DNA of 64,000 nt from Lathyrus oleraceus (taxonomy: Eukaryota; Streptophyta; Magnoliopsida; Fabales; Fabaceae), in the NCBI RefSeq assembly GCF_024323335.1, contig NC_066581.1, positions 30,066,699-30,130,698 of the forward strand, in the 5' to 3' direction. The number at the start of each line of letters is the position of its first letter. The stretch's first letter is position 1. Both the position numbers and the translations under genes were made by a program. The notes below the pieces were generated by a model that saw only the letters and a list, made by a program, of their open reading frames with translations, made no database searches and was not told where the DNA came from. Below, one piece after another: positions 43,853-56,140 of the stretch.

Positions 43853-46789
43853 AAACCTCGTAGTTCGGGATAAAAATCTCAAAACAAGTTGGTGAATTAA
43901 TTTGGTCCAAAAGCCTTAAGGTCTTTTGTTATCCAAGGGAGAAAACTCAACCTAAAAACCACAAATCCACCATGTGAGGATAGCTTCAACATGCTAGTGA
44001 GGGGTTAACCCTATAATGAGCATGGAAGACTCATTGTCCATCACTAAGGATATAGGTGAGTATTACATCTACCTCAAGGATAACTCAAACCTAATAGCTA
44101 TCGGTTATGAAAAGTTTTTAATAATAAAGTGGCCATTGAAACCACAAAAAGGTATTTGAATGAGTTATATTTACCAATGAAAAGTATTTACAAAATATGG
44201 TCAAAGTTGACTTAAAGATTCAATTCAAAATAAGTGTTATGAAAAGAAAGTTTGAAAATCAAAAGCATAATGCTTAGGTTTCTAATGTTTGAAAACAAAT
44301 GTTAAATGTTTGCACAAATGTTTTGGCTTGGGTTAGAGTGGAGGGAAGAAGAAGAATGGCTAAAGTTCTAATCATACAAGAGATGAAGGATAAGAAACAA
44401 GACCACAAATGGAGTTCCTCTCTTGAGATCATATTGATTATCCAAGTAGCTCTCATCCTTTGGAATATGCAAGAAAATAAGTAAAAGCTCAAGCAATCAA
44501 ATTAACCAAGCAAGCTCTTAGAAGATCTCCAATGGCTCTTGTATCTTTCTCTTTGAAGCGCATGTCAATGGTTCTTCAATTTGGCTCAAATAGGATTCCC
44601 TAGCACAAAAGCACAAACATAAAAAAAGTTCCATGAAGTAAATCAAGAATGGACAAGAGTGAGTTTAGAGGTTTAGTCCTTCTAATCCATCTTCAACATT
44701 AAGGCCTTTTTACTTTATTTTTGCATAGGGAATATCCTAGAATCTAAGTCCATTTGTCCATTTTTGCATTTTTGGTCCACAACAATCAAAATAAAACACA
44801 AGCACAATGATATATACACAATTATGTGCTCAAGTGAGCAAAAGGCAAATTGCATTAACATAAACATGTGCTCAAATGAGCAAAGGAAAAAGCAAATGAA
44901 TAATATGTACAAGAATAGTAAATTGCATAATTGTAAAGAACAAGAATTAAATGTTAATGGTTAATGGTTAGTGTTAGAGTTAGTGTGCAATAAGGCAATT
45001 TAACGCTATGTTAAGCAATCGTAATTGGACTTATGTAGAAGTCACAACTATCTGAGGCCGGTCAATAAATAATGTAGGCAACAACACAAGTTAGAGATCT
45101 TGATTAGTGAATCAAGCTCCTACAACTTGCCATGCCAAAAGGAAGATGAGAAATGATCTTGTATTGATTTAGGTTCTTTGCTTGATTAGGAAGCAACATA
45201 TCCTTAATGCAAAGCCATTCACTTGATCCATGATCAAGATGAATTAGATTTGAATCAAGGAAGGTTAAACCTCCCATATATCAAGGCTAACCACCAATCT
45301 TTAACTCATTGATCAAAAAGAAAAGAAAAGAAGAAGAAGATGAAGATGAATATTAAAGTACATTAATGGAAATGGAATGAGATAATCAACAAGCATTTAC
45401 CAAATATAGAGAAGATCAAGGTCAAACAATAGTAAACAGAAGCAAAATGAAGATTAGAAGTCAAGAAACAAATAAAATATTTTTGGTATTTTTCAAAATT
45501 AAAATTAAACTTGAATTAAAATAATAAAGAAAGGTCAAACTTCAAATTCACTTCAAATCAACTTTGAAAAGTCCAAGTGAATTATCCTAAGTTCAACAAG
45601 GTCAAACAAAGTTTGACAAAATATTTCAGTATTTTTAGAAGTCAGAAACTATTTTTAATAAATTAAAATGCATAAAAAATAACCTAATTGAATTAAAATC
45701 TCAAATAAATCTCAAATTAATTAATAAATTGATGAGAATATTTTTTATAGATCTATCATCATTCAAAGAGGTTGGAAAAATATTTTTGTATTTTTTGAAT
45801 ATCAAAAACTATTTTAAATGAATTAAAAATAACCAGAAAAGAGAAAATTCCTAAAAAATACCAATGATAAAATAAAAAATATTAAAAATAATTTTTAGAA
45901 ACTAGAAATTAATAGAAGAAAAATGCAATTGGTCTCACATTTTTTGGACCGATAATGAAGGAGATATGAATTTTTAAAATGAAATGGAATTAAAAGTAAT
46001 AAAAGAAAATAAAATCAGAATTTAAAAATGATGAAAAAACGTGGAGCGTCTGATGCACTTTCATTAATTGACGTGGATCATCACGTCGCCAGGACGCGCG
46101 CGTTCACCATATGCTCTAGTCAACTGAATCACATAATGCCATTATATAAGTCATAACACTGAATGGACGAGATTAAATCTGGAAAGGCAAATGGATGGTT
46201 CAGATTCAATCTGGAGATTGGACGGTGACCTGCGCCACCGTCTTCTCCGGCCAGCTTCCGGCGATGCCCAAATTTACAGAGAAACAAATGTGCATGAAAA
46301 GCCACGATCCAGGTACCAATCGAAAGCTGGGGTGATGTACATCACCCCTGTACCAACCAAATCCATTCTAGGTTTCTACATCGAGAGAAATCAGAGGTGG
46401 AATTTATGTGGTGTTCAACTGAACTTATTGGATTTTAAAAATTTAAAGCTCAAACCAACTGCCTCTATGAAGAGGACTTCAGATCACACAACAACAGCAA
46501 GAACCAAGCAGTATATGAGTAGATTCGAAGAAAATGAAAATTGAAGTAAACCTCTGATTTGTAGAGTTTGAGAGCAAAATTCCTTGCTATGGATGCTTGC
46601 AGTTTGTTCTTTGGATCAAAATGAAGAAGGCTAAGGAACTTTTAGATTTAAAAACAATCAATGAAATTGAATTCTAGATCTGAAAAATTGAGAGAAAATT
46701 TGGTGAGTTCCTTTTGAATGTGGTTGAGGGATCAGTCGTGCAACATTTAGGGCGCCTTTAGGTTGCTGAAATGAGAGGCATGGGCATTG

Positions 46790-46798
46790 TATTTATAG
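46790..46798 (-). promoter_or_regulatory. TATA box of Ogre 3' LTR
   Basis: The minus strand reads CTATAAATA about 1.52 kb from the LTR start. The same box occurs at 51351-51359 in the truncated 5' LTR. Confidence 0.6.
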
Positions 46799-48317
46799 CA
46801 AAAGCATGGCTGAAATGTATGATCAAAATGCTTGCATGAATGCAAAGGGCCTCCATGTATGGGCCTGTACATGCGCATGGAGGGCCCAATTCCACTTGGA
46901 TTTGGCAGCTGAACAATAATAGATGCAATTTGGACGTGCAAATGGTACAGGCTTAGCTCATGCAATGCAAATTAATTGATTTTCCAAAATTGTACCAATA
47001 TGTTCAAGTCTTCGAAAATGCCATGTCCAAACTTGAAACACAACCTTATGAGTAATGGTTGGAAAGCTTTTTGCATGGTGGTCATTTGTTATGTTGATCA
47101 AAACTTCATTTGAAACTTGGAAATTGATGAAAAGTGGACATGAAGTGTAGGGTGCAAAATATGTACATGTGAGAATTTCAAAAATAGCCAAACTTTAAGC
47201 CCTGATGTTTCAATGATGCAAGCTCTAAATAACAAAACCTTCAACATAAAAGTTGTAGATATTTTCAAGAAAATCAATTTGGTCTTAAATTTTGCATCAT
47301 TTCGAGTTTTTATGAAGAAGTTATGGGCACTTGAAGTTGGACTTTTTCACATTTCAATGCATTTGGTCCAAAGTGACCTATAATGTTTTGGATTATCACA
47401 TGTATTTATTTTAGGATTTTGAAATTTTGATAAACATAACATTTGAAGTAGATATCTTAATATTTCCAATTCATTTGATCCCACCTCAAAATCATGAAAA
47501 ATGGATGAGTTATGTTCTTGGGAAGTTGACCTAAAAATTAGGGTTTCAGTCAAAATGACCTATAATGTTTTGAAATGGATGATGACCTTCCAAGCTTCAA
47601 ATCAAGTTTTGATGAACATGAAAGTTGTTCATATGGTTCTTAAGAACAGTTTTTCTCTTGGGGTCATCTCCATTTGACAAAGACATCAACAATTAGGTCT
47701 CAGTGTATTTCAAAATAGTCAAATGAATTGGCTGATCAACTTCTCAAGTCTATGCCTCATATATTCATGAATTGATGATTGAGGATACTCAAATACGTTC
47801 AAATATGCATGAAATGATGAATTAAATAACTTCACTTGATTGCATTTGATCATGGGTTGAGGTTGCTTCATGAGCAAGGCACGATTGATGAGCAGATGAA
47901 TTAGGGTTTCCTTGGGAAACAAGCCTCAAACCCTTTGGTTTGCTTTGATCAAAATGGTGAATTGAGTCACTTGGGAAGCATATTTTAAAGATGTGGGCTT
48001 TGGGAACCATTTCCATGCTTGCTTTCATCTCCTCTTGGCCATATCAATGCACATATGATCTCCTAGAAGCTTTGGATCTTGTGACTACTCAAGCTACAAA
48101 CAAAAGATGTTAGTGACATATTTTTATGCTTTTGGTTAGTGAATAAAAATGAGAAAAGCAATAATATACAATTCAAGCATGCTTGGTGATCTCAAACCCA
48201 CTCTCAAGAGATCCCACCCAAAGGTAAATAGCCAAGATGCTATGATCCTTGAGGCAAGATGAAAATGAAATGTTATAATGCCATGAGGTATCTTAGGGTC
48301 AAAATTAGGGTCTTACA

Positions 48318-48398
48318 GATGCCCCTATTTAAGTTCATTCTAGCCGGAGAAGTGAAGGTTAAAATCTTCGTCTCGACGAGGTAGAATGGGCTTAAATA
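48318..48398 (-). other. Ogre PPT with adjacent inverted repeat
   Basis: Sense TAGGGGCATC (48318-48327) abuts the LTR. Immediately upstream, arms 48326-48342 and 48382-48398 are inverted repeats, 15 of 17 complementary, enclosing 39 nt. The same structure is at 60135-60215. Confidence 0.8.
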
Positions 48399-50672
48399 AT
48401 AACAAAGAGACGAATTTTGGTCCCTAAGAGACCTCATGATGCAAATGTATATATGTAGAAAGGTAATACTATGTGGAGATATGTGTCCACAAAGAAGAAA
48501 AGAAATCAGGAGAAACTGACAATCCATATGAGTAATACACTCATATGAGACAGAGACTCTGAGGACTCTTATGAGGATAAGAAAGGGAATACATTGCGTG
48601 AGTAGGTCACGACTTAAAACTTGCTGAGAGACACAAGAGGAATTCCATGAAAATAAATCAATGGAAGGACTTGAGCTAACTCAAAGATGCATGTATTGGG
48701 GAATATGCCAATACAACAAAACTATCCACAAAGGATACCTCGGATAAAAATTCAGACTCAGATGGGGAAAATCCACCAAGGGACTTCACTGGGGGAATGT
48801 CCAAACAGGACTCCTCTGAGGAAACAACAGAATGAGGTATTACCGGTTACTGGGTAATAAGTTCAAGGAAACATGTGATCAAAACACCGGTATTAGGGTG
48901 AGAGAACAACATGCTCGGGGAGAATGAATATCTAAGATTGGTATGCGGGTGATAGATATCAAACATCCAAAAACATCCGAGGAAGACCTAAAAAGGTATA
49001 TTTCGACTCAGGAAATCTGACTCCACAGGGGACAACAAGTCACAATAGGGAGCAGAAGGGAAGGAATGCCAGGGATATCGGTTTCTGGGCATATAATAGG
49101 TGACCAACCAAGCGTGAATTGGGGAATATTTCAAAGACACTCAACATCCGAAAGGAGGGCTGAAAAGCAAACACGATTACAGGATGGGCATTCGATTCCA
49201 TAAGGAAATACGAATCTTACTCGACTGGGGAAGAACAAAACACTTCGACCAAAGAGCGCATGAGATATTATCTATTACCGTCAGAACGTAGATAATATAC
49301 TCACATGGAAGATTATCCACAACTGGTTACTGGGTTAATAAAGGATAAGTCGAACGAAAAGAAAGGACATCGGGATACCGAATGCTAGGTATAAAATGAT
49401 GACCAATCAAAGGGAGAAATGATCATTACTGACCAAGGGTAAACGAAAGATAACTCGCTGGGGATACATTGACAAAGGCAATGATCCGGGAGATATATCA
49501 CCGGTTACTGAGAGATATACTCAAAAGTGAAGGAATATCGATACCGAATATTAGATAAAGATAACCAACAAAAAGGGGATTACATCTACCGGATACCGGG
49601 TAGAAAACCACGGAAGAGTAACCGTCATTGGTTAGGATGAACAAAACGAGGTTAACTCTGCAAGGGGATAAAATGGGGTTTACAACTACCGGTATGAGGG
49701 TAGAAGACCACAAAGATAGGATTTACAGCTACCGGTTACTGGGTAGAAGGCCACAGATTCCGCCGGGGAATAGATGTACAATTACTGGTTACTGAGCAAT
49801 CATTCATCTAAACTGCGGGGAAGTGCAGGGGAAATCAAAAGGAGTCGATCTAGGAATAAGCTAGAGAGACACAATGAAACAAGACTCAACCCAATGAGGA
49901 TGGAAAACTCCATCCCAATATATGTGTTGGGAGGAAACTAAAATAACAATCTTCCACGAGGACATAACTTAGTGGGGAATATGGGGGAAATGGTAGACAC
50001 TTTCTGCCTATGGGGCCGACTCTACATGGAGAGATCAGACACAAATATCTACTCGGGGAAATATATCACCAACTAGCAGAAGAAAACAATCAAAAGATAT
50101 ATGGCAAAGAATGCAATCATGAATATCTGAATGTTAAAAATATGCATGTATATGCGTGTATGATGAATGCTGACAAACAGACATATCTAACACAACTAGG
50201 TCCAAGAATCAATGGACAAACATCCGGTACTACATCTCAAGAGAGAAAGCCAGACCCACTGGAGGACATCCAAACTGATGGGGGCCACAGATACCAGGAA
50301 GCAAGGATCTCCGCAGGGATCTAAACACGGATAAAATCCACCGTAGAATCAAATCTACTGGGGAAATTACCGAAGAGGGAAATGAAACTCTGTGGGGAAC
50401 AACCACCAATCAGAAGGTTCCAATGCTGTCATATTTCTTGCACTGCAGAGGAGATCATATCTACCGAGGAGAAAAGGATATTACTCCGCTGGGGAAGGAA
50501 AGATAAACATTTTTATCAACCACTCTGCCCGGGAGGGAAAACACAAACGGGTTCTGATCAGATGATTCCACTAGGGAAACACTACTGACGACCGAATCGG
50601 GGATTACCCGTAGGCAACTACTAGGGATACCCTGCTGAGGACCATACTGGGGAGTAAAAGTGGGATTAACCC
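48399..50672 (-). other. Ogre 3' UTR (deleted element)
   Basis: Non-coding. Carries scattered ACCGGTTACTGGGT motifs (for example 48842-48855 and 49731-49744) and GCTGGGGA motifs (49457 and 50488). Homologous to 60216-64000 including the blocks near 50110-50230 and 62880-62980. It ends at the deletion junction 50672/50673. Confidence 0.8.
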
Positions 50673-52876
50673 TGCTCTAGTCAACTGAATCACATAGTGC
50701 CATTAAATAAGTCATAAGACTGAATGGACGAGATTAAATCTGGAAAGGCAAATGGATGATTCAGATTCAATTTGGAGATTGGACGGTGACCTGCGCCACC
50801 ATCTTCTCCGGCCAGCTTCCGGCGAGGCCCAAATTTACAGAGAAACAAATGTGCATGAAAAGCCACGATCCAGGTACCAATCGAAAGCTGGGGTGATGTA
50901 CATCACCCATGTACCAACCAAATCCATTCTAGGTTTCTACATTGAGAGAAATCAGAGGTGGGATTTATGTGGTGTTCAATTGAAATTATTGGATTTTAAA
51001 AATTTAAAGCTCAAACCAACTGCCTCTATGAAGAGGACTTCAGATCACACAACAACAGCAAGAACCAAGCAGTATATGAGTAGATTCGAAGAAAATGAAA
51101 ATTGAAGTAAACCTCTGATTTGCAGAGTTTGAGAGCACAATTCCTTGCTATGGATGCTTGCAGTTTGTTCTTTGGATCAAAATGAAGAAGGCTAAGGAAC
51201 TTTTAGATCTAAAAACAATCAATGAAATTGAATTCTAGATCTGAAAAATTGAGAGAAAATTTGGTGAGTTACTTTTGAGTATGGTTGAGGGATCAGTCGT
51301 GCAACATTTAGGGCGCCTTTAGGTTGCTGAAATGAGAGGCATGAGCATTGTATTTATAGCAAAAGCATGGCTGAAACGCATGATCAAAATGCTTGCATGA
51401 ATGGAAAGGGCCTCCATGCATGGGCCTGTACAGGCGCATGGAGGGCCCAATTCCACTTGGATTTGGCAGCTGAACAATAATAGATGCAATTTGGACGTGC
51501 AAATGGTACATGCTTAGCTCATGCAATGCAAATTAATTGATTTTCCAAAATTGTACCAATATGTTCAAGTCTTCGAAAATGCCATGTCCAAACTTGAAAC
51601 ACAATCTTATGAGTAATGGTTGGAAAGATTTTTGCATGAGTATCATTTGTTATGTTGATCAAAACTTCATTTGAAACTTGGAAATTGATAAAAAGTGGAC
51701 ATGAAGTGTAGGGTGCAAAACATGTACATGTGAGAATTTCAAAAATAGCCAAACTTTAAGCCCTTCTATTTCAATGATGCAAGCTCCAAATGACAAAACC
51801 TTCAACATCAAAGTTGTAGATATTTCCAAGAAGATCAATTTAGACTTAAATTTTGCATCATTTAGATTTTTGATGAAGAAGTTATGGGCACTTGAAGTTG
51901 GACTTTTTCACATTTCAATGCATTTGGTCCAAAGTGACCTATAATGTTTTGCATTATCACATGTATTTCTTTTATGATTTTGAAATTTTTCTCAACATAA
52001 ACTTTTAAGTAGACATCTTAATATTTCCAATGCATTTGATCCCACCTCAAAATCATGAAAAATGGATGAGTTATGTTCTTGGGAAGTTGACCTAAAATTA
52101 GGGTTTCAATCAAAATGACCTATAATGTTTTGAAATAGATGATGACCTTCCAAGCTTCAAATCAATTTTTGATGAACACGAAAGTTGTTAATATGGTTCT
52201 TAAGAACATGTTTTCTCTTGGGGTCATATCCATTTGACAAACACATCAACAGTTAGGTCTCAGTGTATTTCAAAATAGTCAGATGAATTAACTGATCAAC
52301 TTCTCAAGTCTATGCCTCATATCTTGATGAATTGATGATTGAGGATACTCAAATAAGTTCAAATATGCAGAAATGATGAATTAAAGAACTTACCTTGATT
52401 GCATTTGATCATGGGTTGAGGTTGCTTCATGAGCAAGGCATAGTTGATGAGCAGATGAATTAGGGTTTCCTTGGGAACCAAGCCTCAAACCCTTTGGTTT
52501 GCTTTGATCAAAATGGTGAATTGAGTCACTTGGGAAGAATATTTGAAGGATGTGAGCTTTGGGAACCATTGCCATGCTTGCTTTCATCTCTTCTTGGCCA
52601 TATCAATGCACATAGGATCTCCTAGAAGCTTTGGATATTGTGACTACTCAAGCCTCAAACAAAAGATGTTAGTGACATATTTTTGTGCTTTTGGTTAGTG
52701 AATAAAAATGAGAAAAGAAATAATATACAATTCAAGCATGCTTGGTGATCTCAAACCCACTCTCAAGAGATCATACCCAAAGGTAAGGAGCCAAGATGCT
52801 ATGATCCTTGAGGCAAGATGCAAATGCAATGTTATGATGCCATGAAGGATCTTAGGGTCTAAATTAGGGTCTTACA
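50673..52876 (-). repeat. Ogre 5' LTR, truncated
   Basis: Corresponds to 46112-48317 of the 3' LTR at an offset of about 4561 bp. The R-U5 half is missing. At the junction TGCT is shared between the 3' UTR side and the LTR side, so a short microhomology is possible. TATA at 51351-51359. Confidence 0.88.
51351..51359 (-). promoter_or_regulatory. TATA box of truncated Ogre 5' LTR
   Basis: CTATAAATA on the minus strand. Transcription from here would enter the 3' UTR directly. Confidence 0.55.
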
Positions 52877-53686
52877 CTTACCATACTACTACTGAGATCT
52901 TTCGCCAACGCATTCACTCTCCCTTTCATAGTCCCTACTTTTCCTAATGAGTTTTCCGCTGCACTTCCATATTGACATACCGCTTCACTTGTCAGCTTAT
53001 ATCACACTCTCACCAAGTCTCTTCGGGTTAAAGTGTTTACACTCACAGTTCATAATATGCAATATCAACTCATAAGTTTGAATAGTTTCTCCTTTCGTAT
53101 CAACTACATATAACACACACTTTTTGAGGTCTTTTGGGTTGTAACGGGGCTTGAGTTACAGTGTGGTAAATACAAACAAAAGGGAAAATAAATGGTTTAG
53201 GTTCAGAGCCAATGTCAATTTTCTTTTCACTGTGCTGGTTTTACATTGCATTTTCAATTCTCTTTTTTTCTTCAGTTTGTATTGCTCAGTTCTCTTTTTT
53301 TTCTTCTTTGATTTTCTCATCTCTTTTTTTCCAACTGAGTGTTTCTCACTCGATGAGTGCTTTCTCGTACCATCGAATTTTTTAAATATTTTTTTTCTCT
53401 TTTTTTATGGTCGTTTTTCTTATTTTTTTCCCGTACTCACCTTACTTTTAGAGACTTATGGGGTTACCTCAAACTTAGAATTTAACACAACTTAAAGACA
53501 TAACATTGACTCTGAACAGGGTAAGGAATTGTTTGGTCGTGGTTTACATTTATGTGGTTATATAAACAAACAAAGGGTACAGACTCAACGGGGTTAACAA
53601 GGGATAATATTAAAGGGATGAGAGACAAACCTAATAACACTTTGTTAGAAGGTCTTTTCTATCAAGAGGGTAAAGATCCCTAACAT
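52877..53686. other. Non-coding host sequence right of the deleted Ogre
   Basis: No gene seen. T-rich and low complexity at 53260-53420. It contains phrases such as CTAAGTTTGAGGTAACCCCA (minus strand, near 53480) that resemble Athila spacer, so it may be the continuation of 42000-43461 on the other side of the Ogre insertion. Confidence 0.45.
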
Positions 53687-54232
53687 TTGAAGCAGAAGAT
53701 GACGCATGCTTGGCATAATGTGCATAGGAAAGGAAGATCCGAGCTTGGTCCGCGTAATTGTGTAGCTTTGGAAGCTTACACTACTAGGGTGAAGAAAAGA
53801 GCTTTGGAGTTGAAGATGTCGTATGCTTGTGAGAGACCTATGTCCATGGTTGTGGCTGAGCCATTAACTCTCCCTAACCAAGATGTAGAGGAGTTGGAAG
53901 ACGCACTCGCCAAGATGAAGCAATAAAAGGATATGTGGGAAGAGTGTTTCCATGCTTTGAGCCAAAAGCATGAGGAGCTGCAGCTTGAGTCTAAGAACAA
54001 AGATGCACTTATTGAGCTTCTTGAAGACCGAGTAGTGAAGAGATAGAGAGAGCCAAAGGTTTCATCTTCCTCTAGTATACCTCAGCCTTCCGTTGCTTGG
54101 AAGAAGATTGTTAATCAGCTTGTCCTCAAGAAGACTCAGATGAAGACTTCTTTTGAGTCCGAGATTCGACGCATCCGAAGGAAGTACGCGCCCGCAACTA
54201 GATCTTCTAATATTGTTGTTAGAGATCCTTAG
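53687..54232 (+). pseudogene. Ogre ORF1 remnant (unknown function), C-terminal part
   Basis: A plus-strand frame from 53687 to TAG 54230-54232 with in-frame stops at 53924 and 54044. It reads AWHNVHRKGRSELGPRNC, then a coiled-coil-like Glu/Lys-rich stretch (MWEECFHALSQKHEELQLES), then WKKIVNQLVLKKTQ and an Arg-rich tail. ORF1 of unknown function lies upstream of gag in Ogre elements, and the order here fits; resemblance to the plant DUF7745 family is my recollection. The N-terminal part is missing left of 53687. Confidence 0.7.
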
Positions 54233-54455
54233 GATGACTAGTCTCATTTTCTCTTGTATTTTGGATTTTGGTTTATGAAATTGTACTAAGTGTAATCCTT
54301 CCAATTATATAAATAAAAGAGATTTTATGGTCGATCAAATTGTGCAATTGTTATTTTTATATATTTGCAAATGAAACAATAAGTTCCTTGAACATAAAAA
54401 CAATCAAAACATTGCATTTCATGCATCATTTGCACAAAGGATTCTCTTTCGCCAG
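54233..54455 (+). other. Spacer between Ogre ORF1 and gag
   Basis: Short AT-rich spacer, no ORF seen, typical of the gap between ORF1 and ORF2 in Ogre. Confidence 0.6.
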
Positions 54456-55130
54456 ATGTCTTATTGGTATTTCTTTTGTGCTTCAGCCAAGCTAACTCAT
54501 CGATACAATACCTGTGCCAATCACTCAAGAATTATGGAACATCTAGAGCAAGAGAACAAAGACTTGAAGAACGAGATTGCCCGTCTGACTGCCATGATGG
54601 AGTTAGTCTTAACTGCTCAGAGTCAACCGTCTCGAACGCTTGCAATTCCTCATCCTCAGAGGACAGTCATTTCAGAGGTTTCCACCTCTACCATTCCTGC
54701 TACTGCTGCTCACTTCAAGCCTGCCATTCCTGCCGAATTCTTATGGGGAATGCCGCCTAATTTCATGCCTGAAGGTTTTGCGCTTACTTTCGCTTCCATG
54801 CCGGTATCTAGCCCAGTCATGTCTGTGCCACCACCGGTTGTTCATACTCTGCCTCGTGTTGAGGACACCATCTATCATTCTGAGCCGTCTAAGGGCCCTG
54901 ATGTTTATGAGAAGATGGACAAAATGAAAGACCAATTCCTCGAGTTGCGAAAGGAGTTGAAGACCTCGAGGGGAAAAGATTTATTCGGTAAGAGTGTTGC
55001 GGAACTTTGCTTGGCTCCTAATGTGAAAATCCCGATGAAGTTCAAAGTCCCTGACTTTGAAAAATATAAGGGGAATACTTGTCCGCTCAGTCATCTCTTC
55101 ATGTATGCTAGAAAGATGTCGACGCTGTAG
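54456..55130 (+). pseudogene. gag: Ogre gag fragment cut by a second Ogre
   Basis: An open frame of 224 codons starting at ATG 54456, though the native start could be later, at 54534. It has HRYNT, also seen as HRYPT in the Tat gag, then coiled coil MEHLEQENKDLKNEIARL, a Pro-rich spacer, and the start of the gag domain (VKIPMKFKVPDFEKYKGNTC). It ends abruptly after MYARKM at the LTR boundary 55125/55126. Orientation is opposite to the inserted Ogre. The gag-domain remainder, protease and pol are not in the window. Confidence 0.88.
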
Positions 55131-55488
55131 CGGTGTATTCATCACTTTATGATTTATTGACTAAATCAAAAGCAAAGTATACAAAGAATCGAGTCGCCAC
55201 CGCACTTTTATTTATCCAAAGGAATGGCTAAAAAGCGAACAAAAGCCTAAGAAGTTTTACACATAGAAAACTAATGAAAAGATCAGAGATCTGGGTAAGG
55301 GGTTAATTACGTAATGGGAAGGTGTTAGGCACCCAAAACGTCCTAGGTACTCCTAGGGAGCCCTTTTCACAACTTGTTGTACAAAATGTTATTTGTTTAT
55401 GAAATATTTATTGTGCAAACATAGATTGAAGGGATGAGAAAAGAATATACAAGTTATTATTTTTGTGTTTGAACGGATGAACCCGTTG

Positions 55489-55517
55489 CCTACGTACCTT
55501 TCCATGGAAGGTAAGGA
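55489..55517 (-). other. LTR hairpin module, Ogre 2
   Basis: Minus strand: TTTTGATCC upstream, arm CCTT, loop around a TCCATGGA palindrome, arm AAGG, then TACGTAGGC. The stem sequence again differs from the other families. Confidence 0.6.
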
Positions 55518-56140
55518 TCAAAACGCCGTAGTTCGGCTAAAGGATTTCCAAAAGTGTGGATGGATTCATTTTAAAACAAAAGCCCTAAGGTCTTTCGTTA
55601 TCCATGGGAGAAAACTCAACCTTATACAAACAACAAGTCCACCATGTGAGAATAGCTTCAACTTGCTAGTGAGGGGTTAACCCTATAATAAGCAAGGAAG
55701 TCTTACAATTCAATCACTAAGGACAAAAGGTGAGATTAACATCAACCAACTAGGATAAATCAAACCTATGGCTAATGTATGAAAACTTATCAAGAATGGA
55801 CAAAGCCACAAAACAATTGAGTGAGTGAAACTAACCAATTAGGATTATTCATAAAAGTGGTCAAGATATGATTAGAATTCAATTCAAAAGAAGTATCATG
55901 AAAATGAAGTTTGAAAAATCAGAGGCTTAAGGCCTAGGTTTCTAATTTGAAAACAAGTGAAAATGTTTGCACAATAGTTTCAGGTTTGTGGTTAACATGC
56001 AAATGGAGGTTTAAAGAAACAAAAGGTGGGAGGGTGAGGAAGTAAAACTTCTTAGATGTTCACCTCTTGAGATCATATGTAGATGATTCAAGTGATTCCT
56101 TTGGAATAGGCAACACAAAGCAATAAGCAGATAACAGAGA

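Larger units (their letters stand above)
43462..48317 (-). repeat. Ogre 3' LTR (4.86 kb)
   Basis: Sense start TGTAAGACCC at 48317, end ...ACTACA at 43462. TATA box at 46790-46798 and hairpin module at 43820-43852. AT-rich without genes. The 117-codon plus-strand frame at 46191-46544 is antisense to the element and is not called. Confidence 0.9.
43462..52876 (-). mobile_element. Ogre element with large internal deletion
   Basis: On the minus strand: truncated 5' LTR (52876-50673), 3' UTR (50672-48318) and full 3' LTR (48317-43462). PBS, ORF1, gag, pro and pol are all missing. Outer flanks are CTTAT (43457-43461) and CTTAC (52877-52881), a 4/5 target-site match, which supports a single insertion rather than two independent fragments. 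LTR ends are TGTAAGACCC and ACTACA. LTR length (4856 bp) and start agree with Ogre. Confidence 0.82.

Noticed and set aside
46191..46544. 117-codon plus frame in Ogre LTR, also open at 50752-51105
   Set aside because: Antisense to the element, no known domain, and the two copies are LTRs of one element, so shared openness is weak evidence.
46112..52876. A simple 4.56-kb tandem duplication of LTR plus 3' UTR
   Set aside because: The second copy ends at an LTR terminus with matching outer flanks (CTTAT/CTTAC), which fits one element with an internal deletion better than a tandem duplication.
53151..53495. 114-codon Phe-rich plus frame
   Set aside because: Produced by T-rich low-complexity DNA; no start context or domain.
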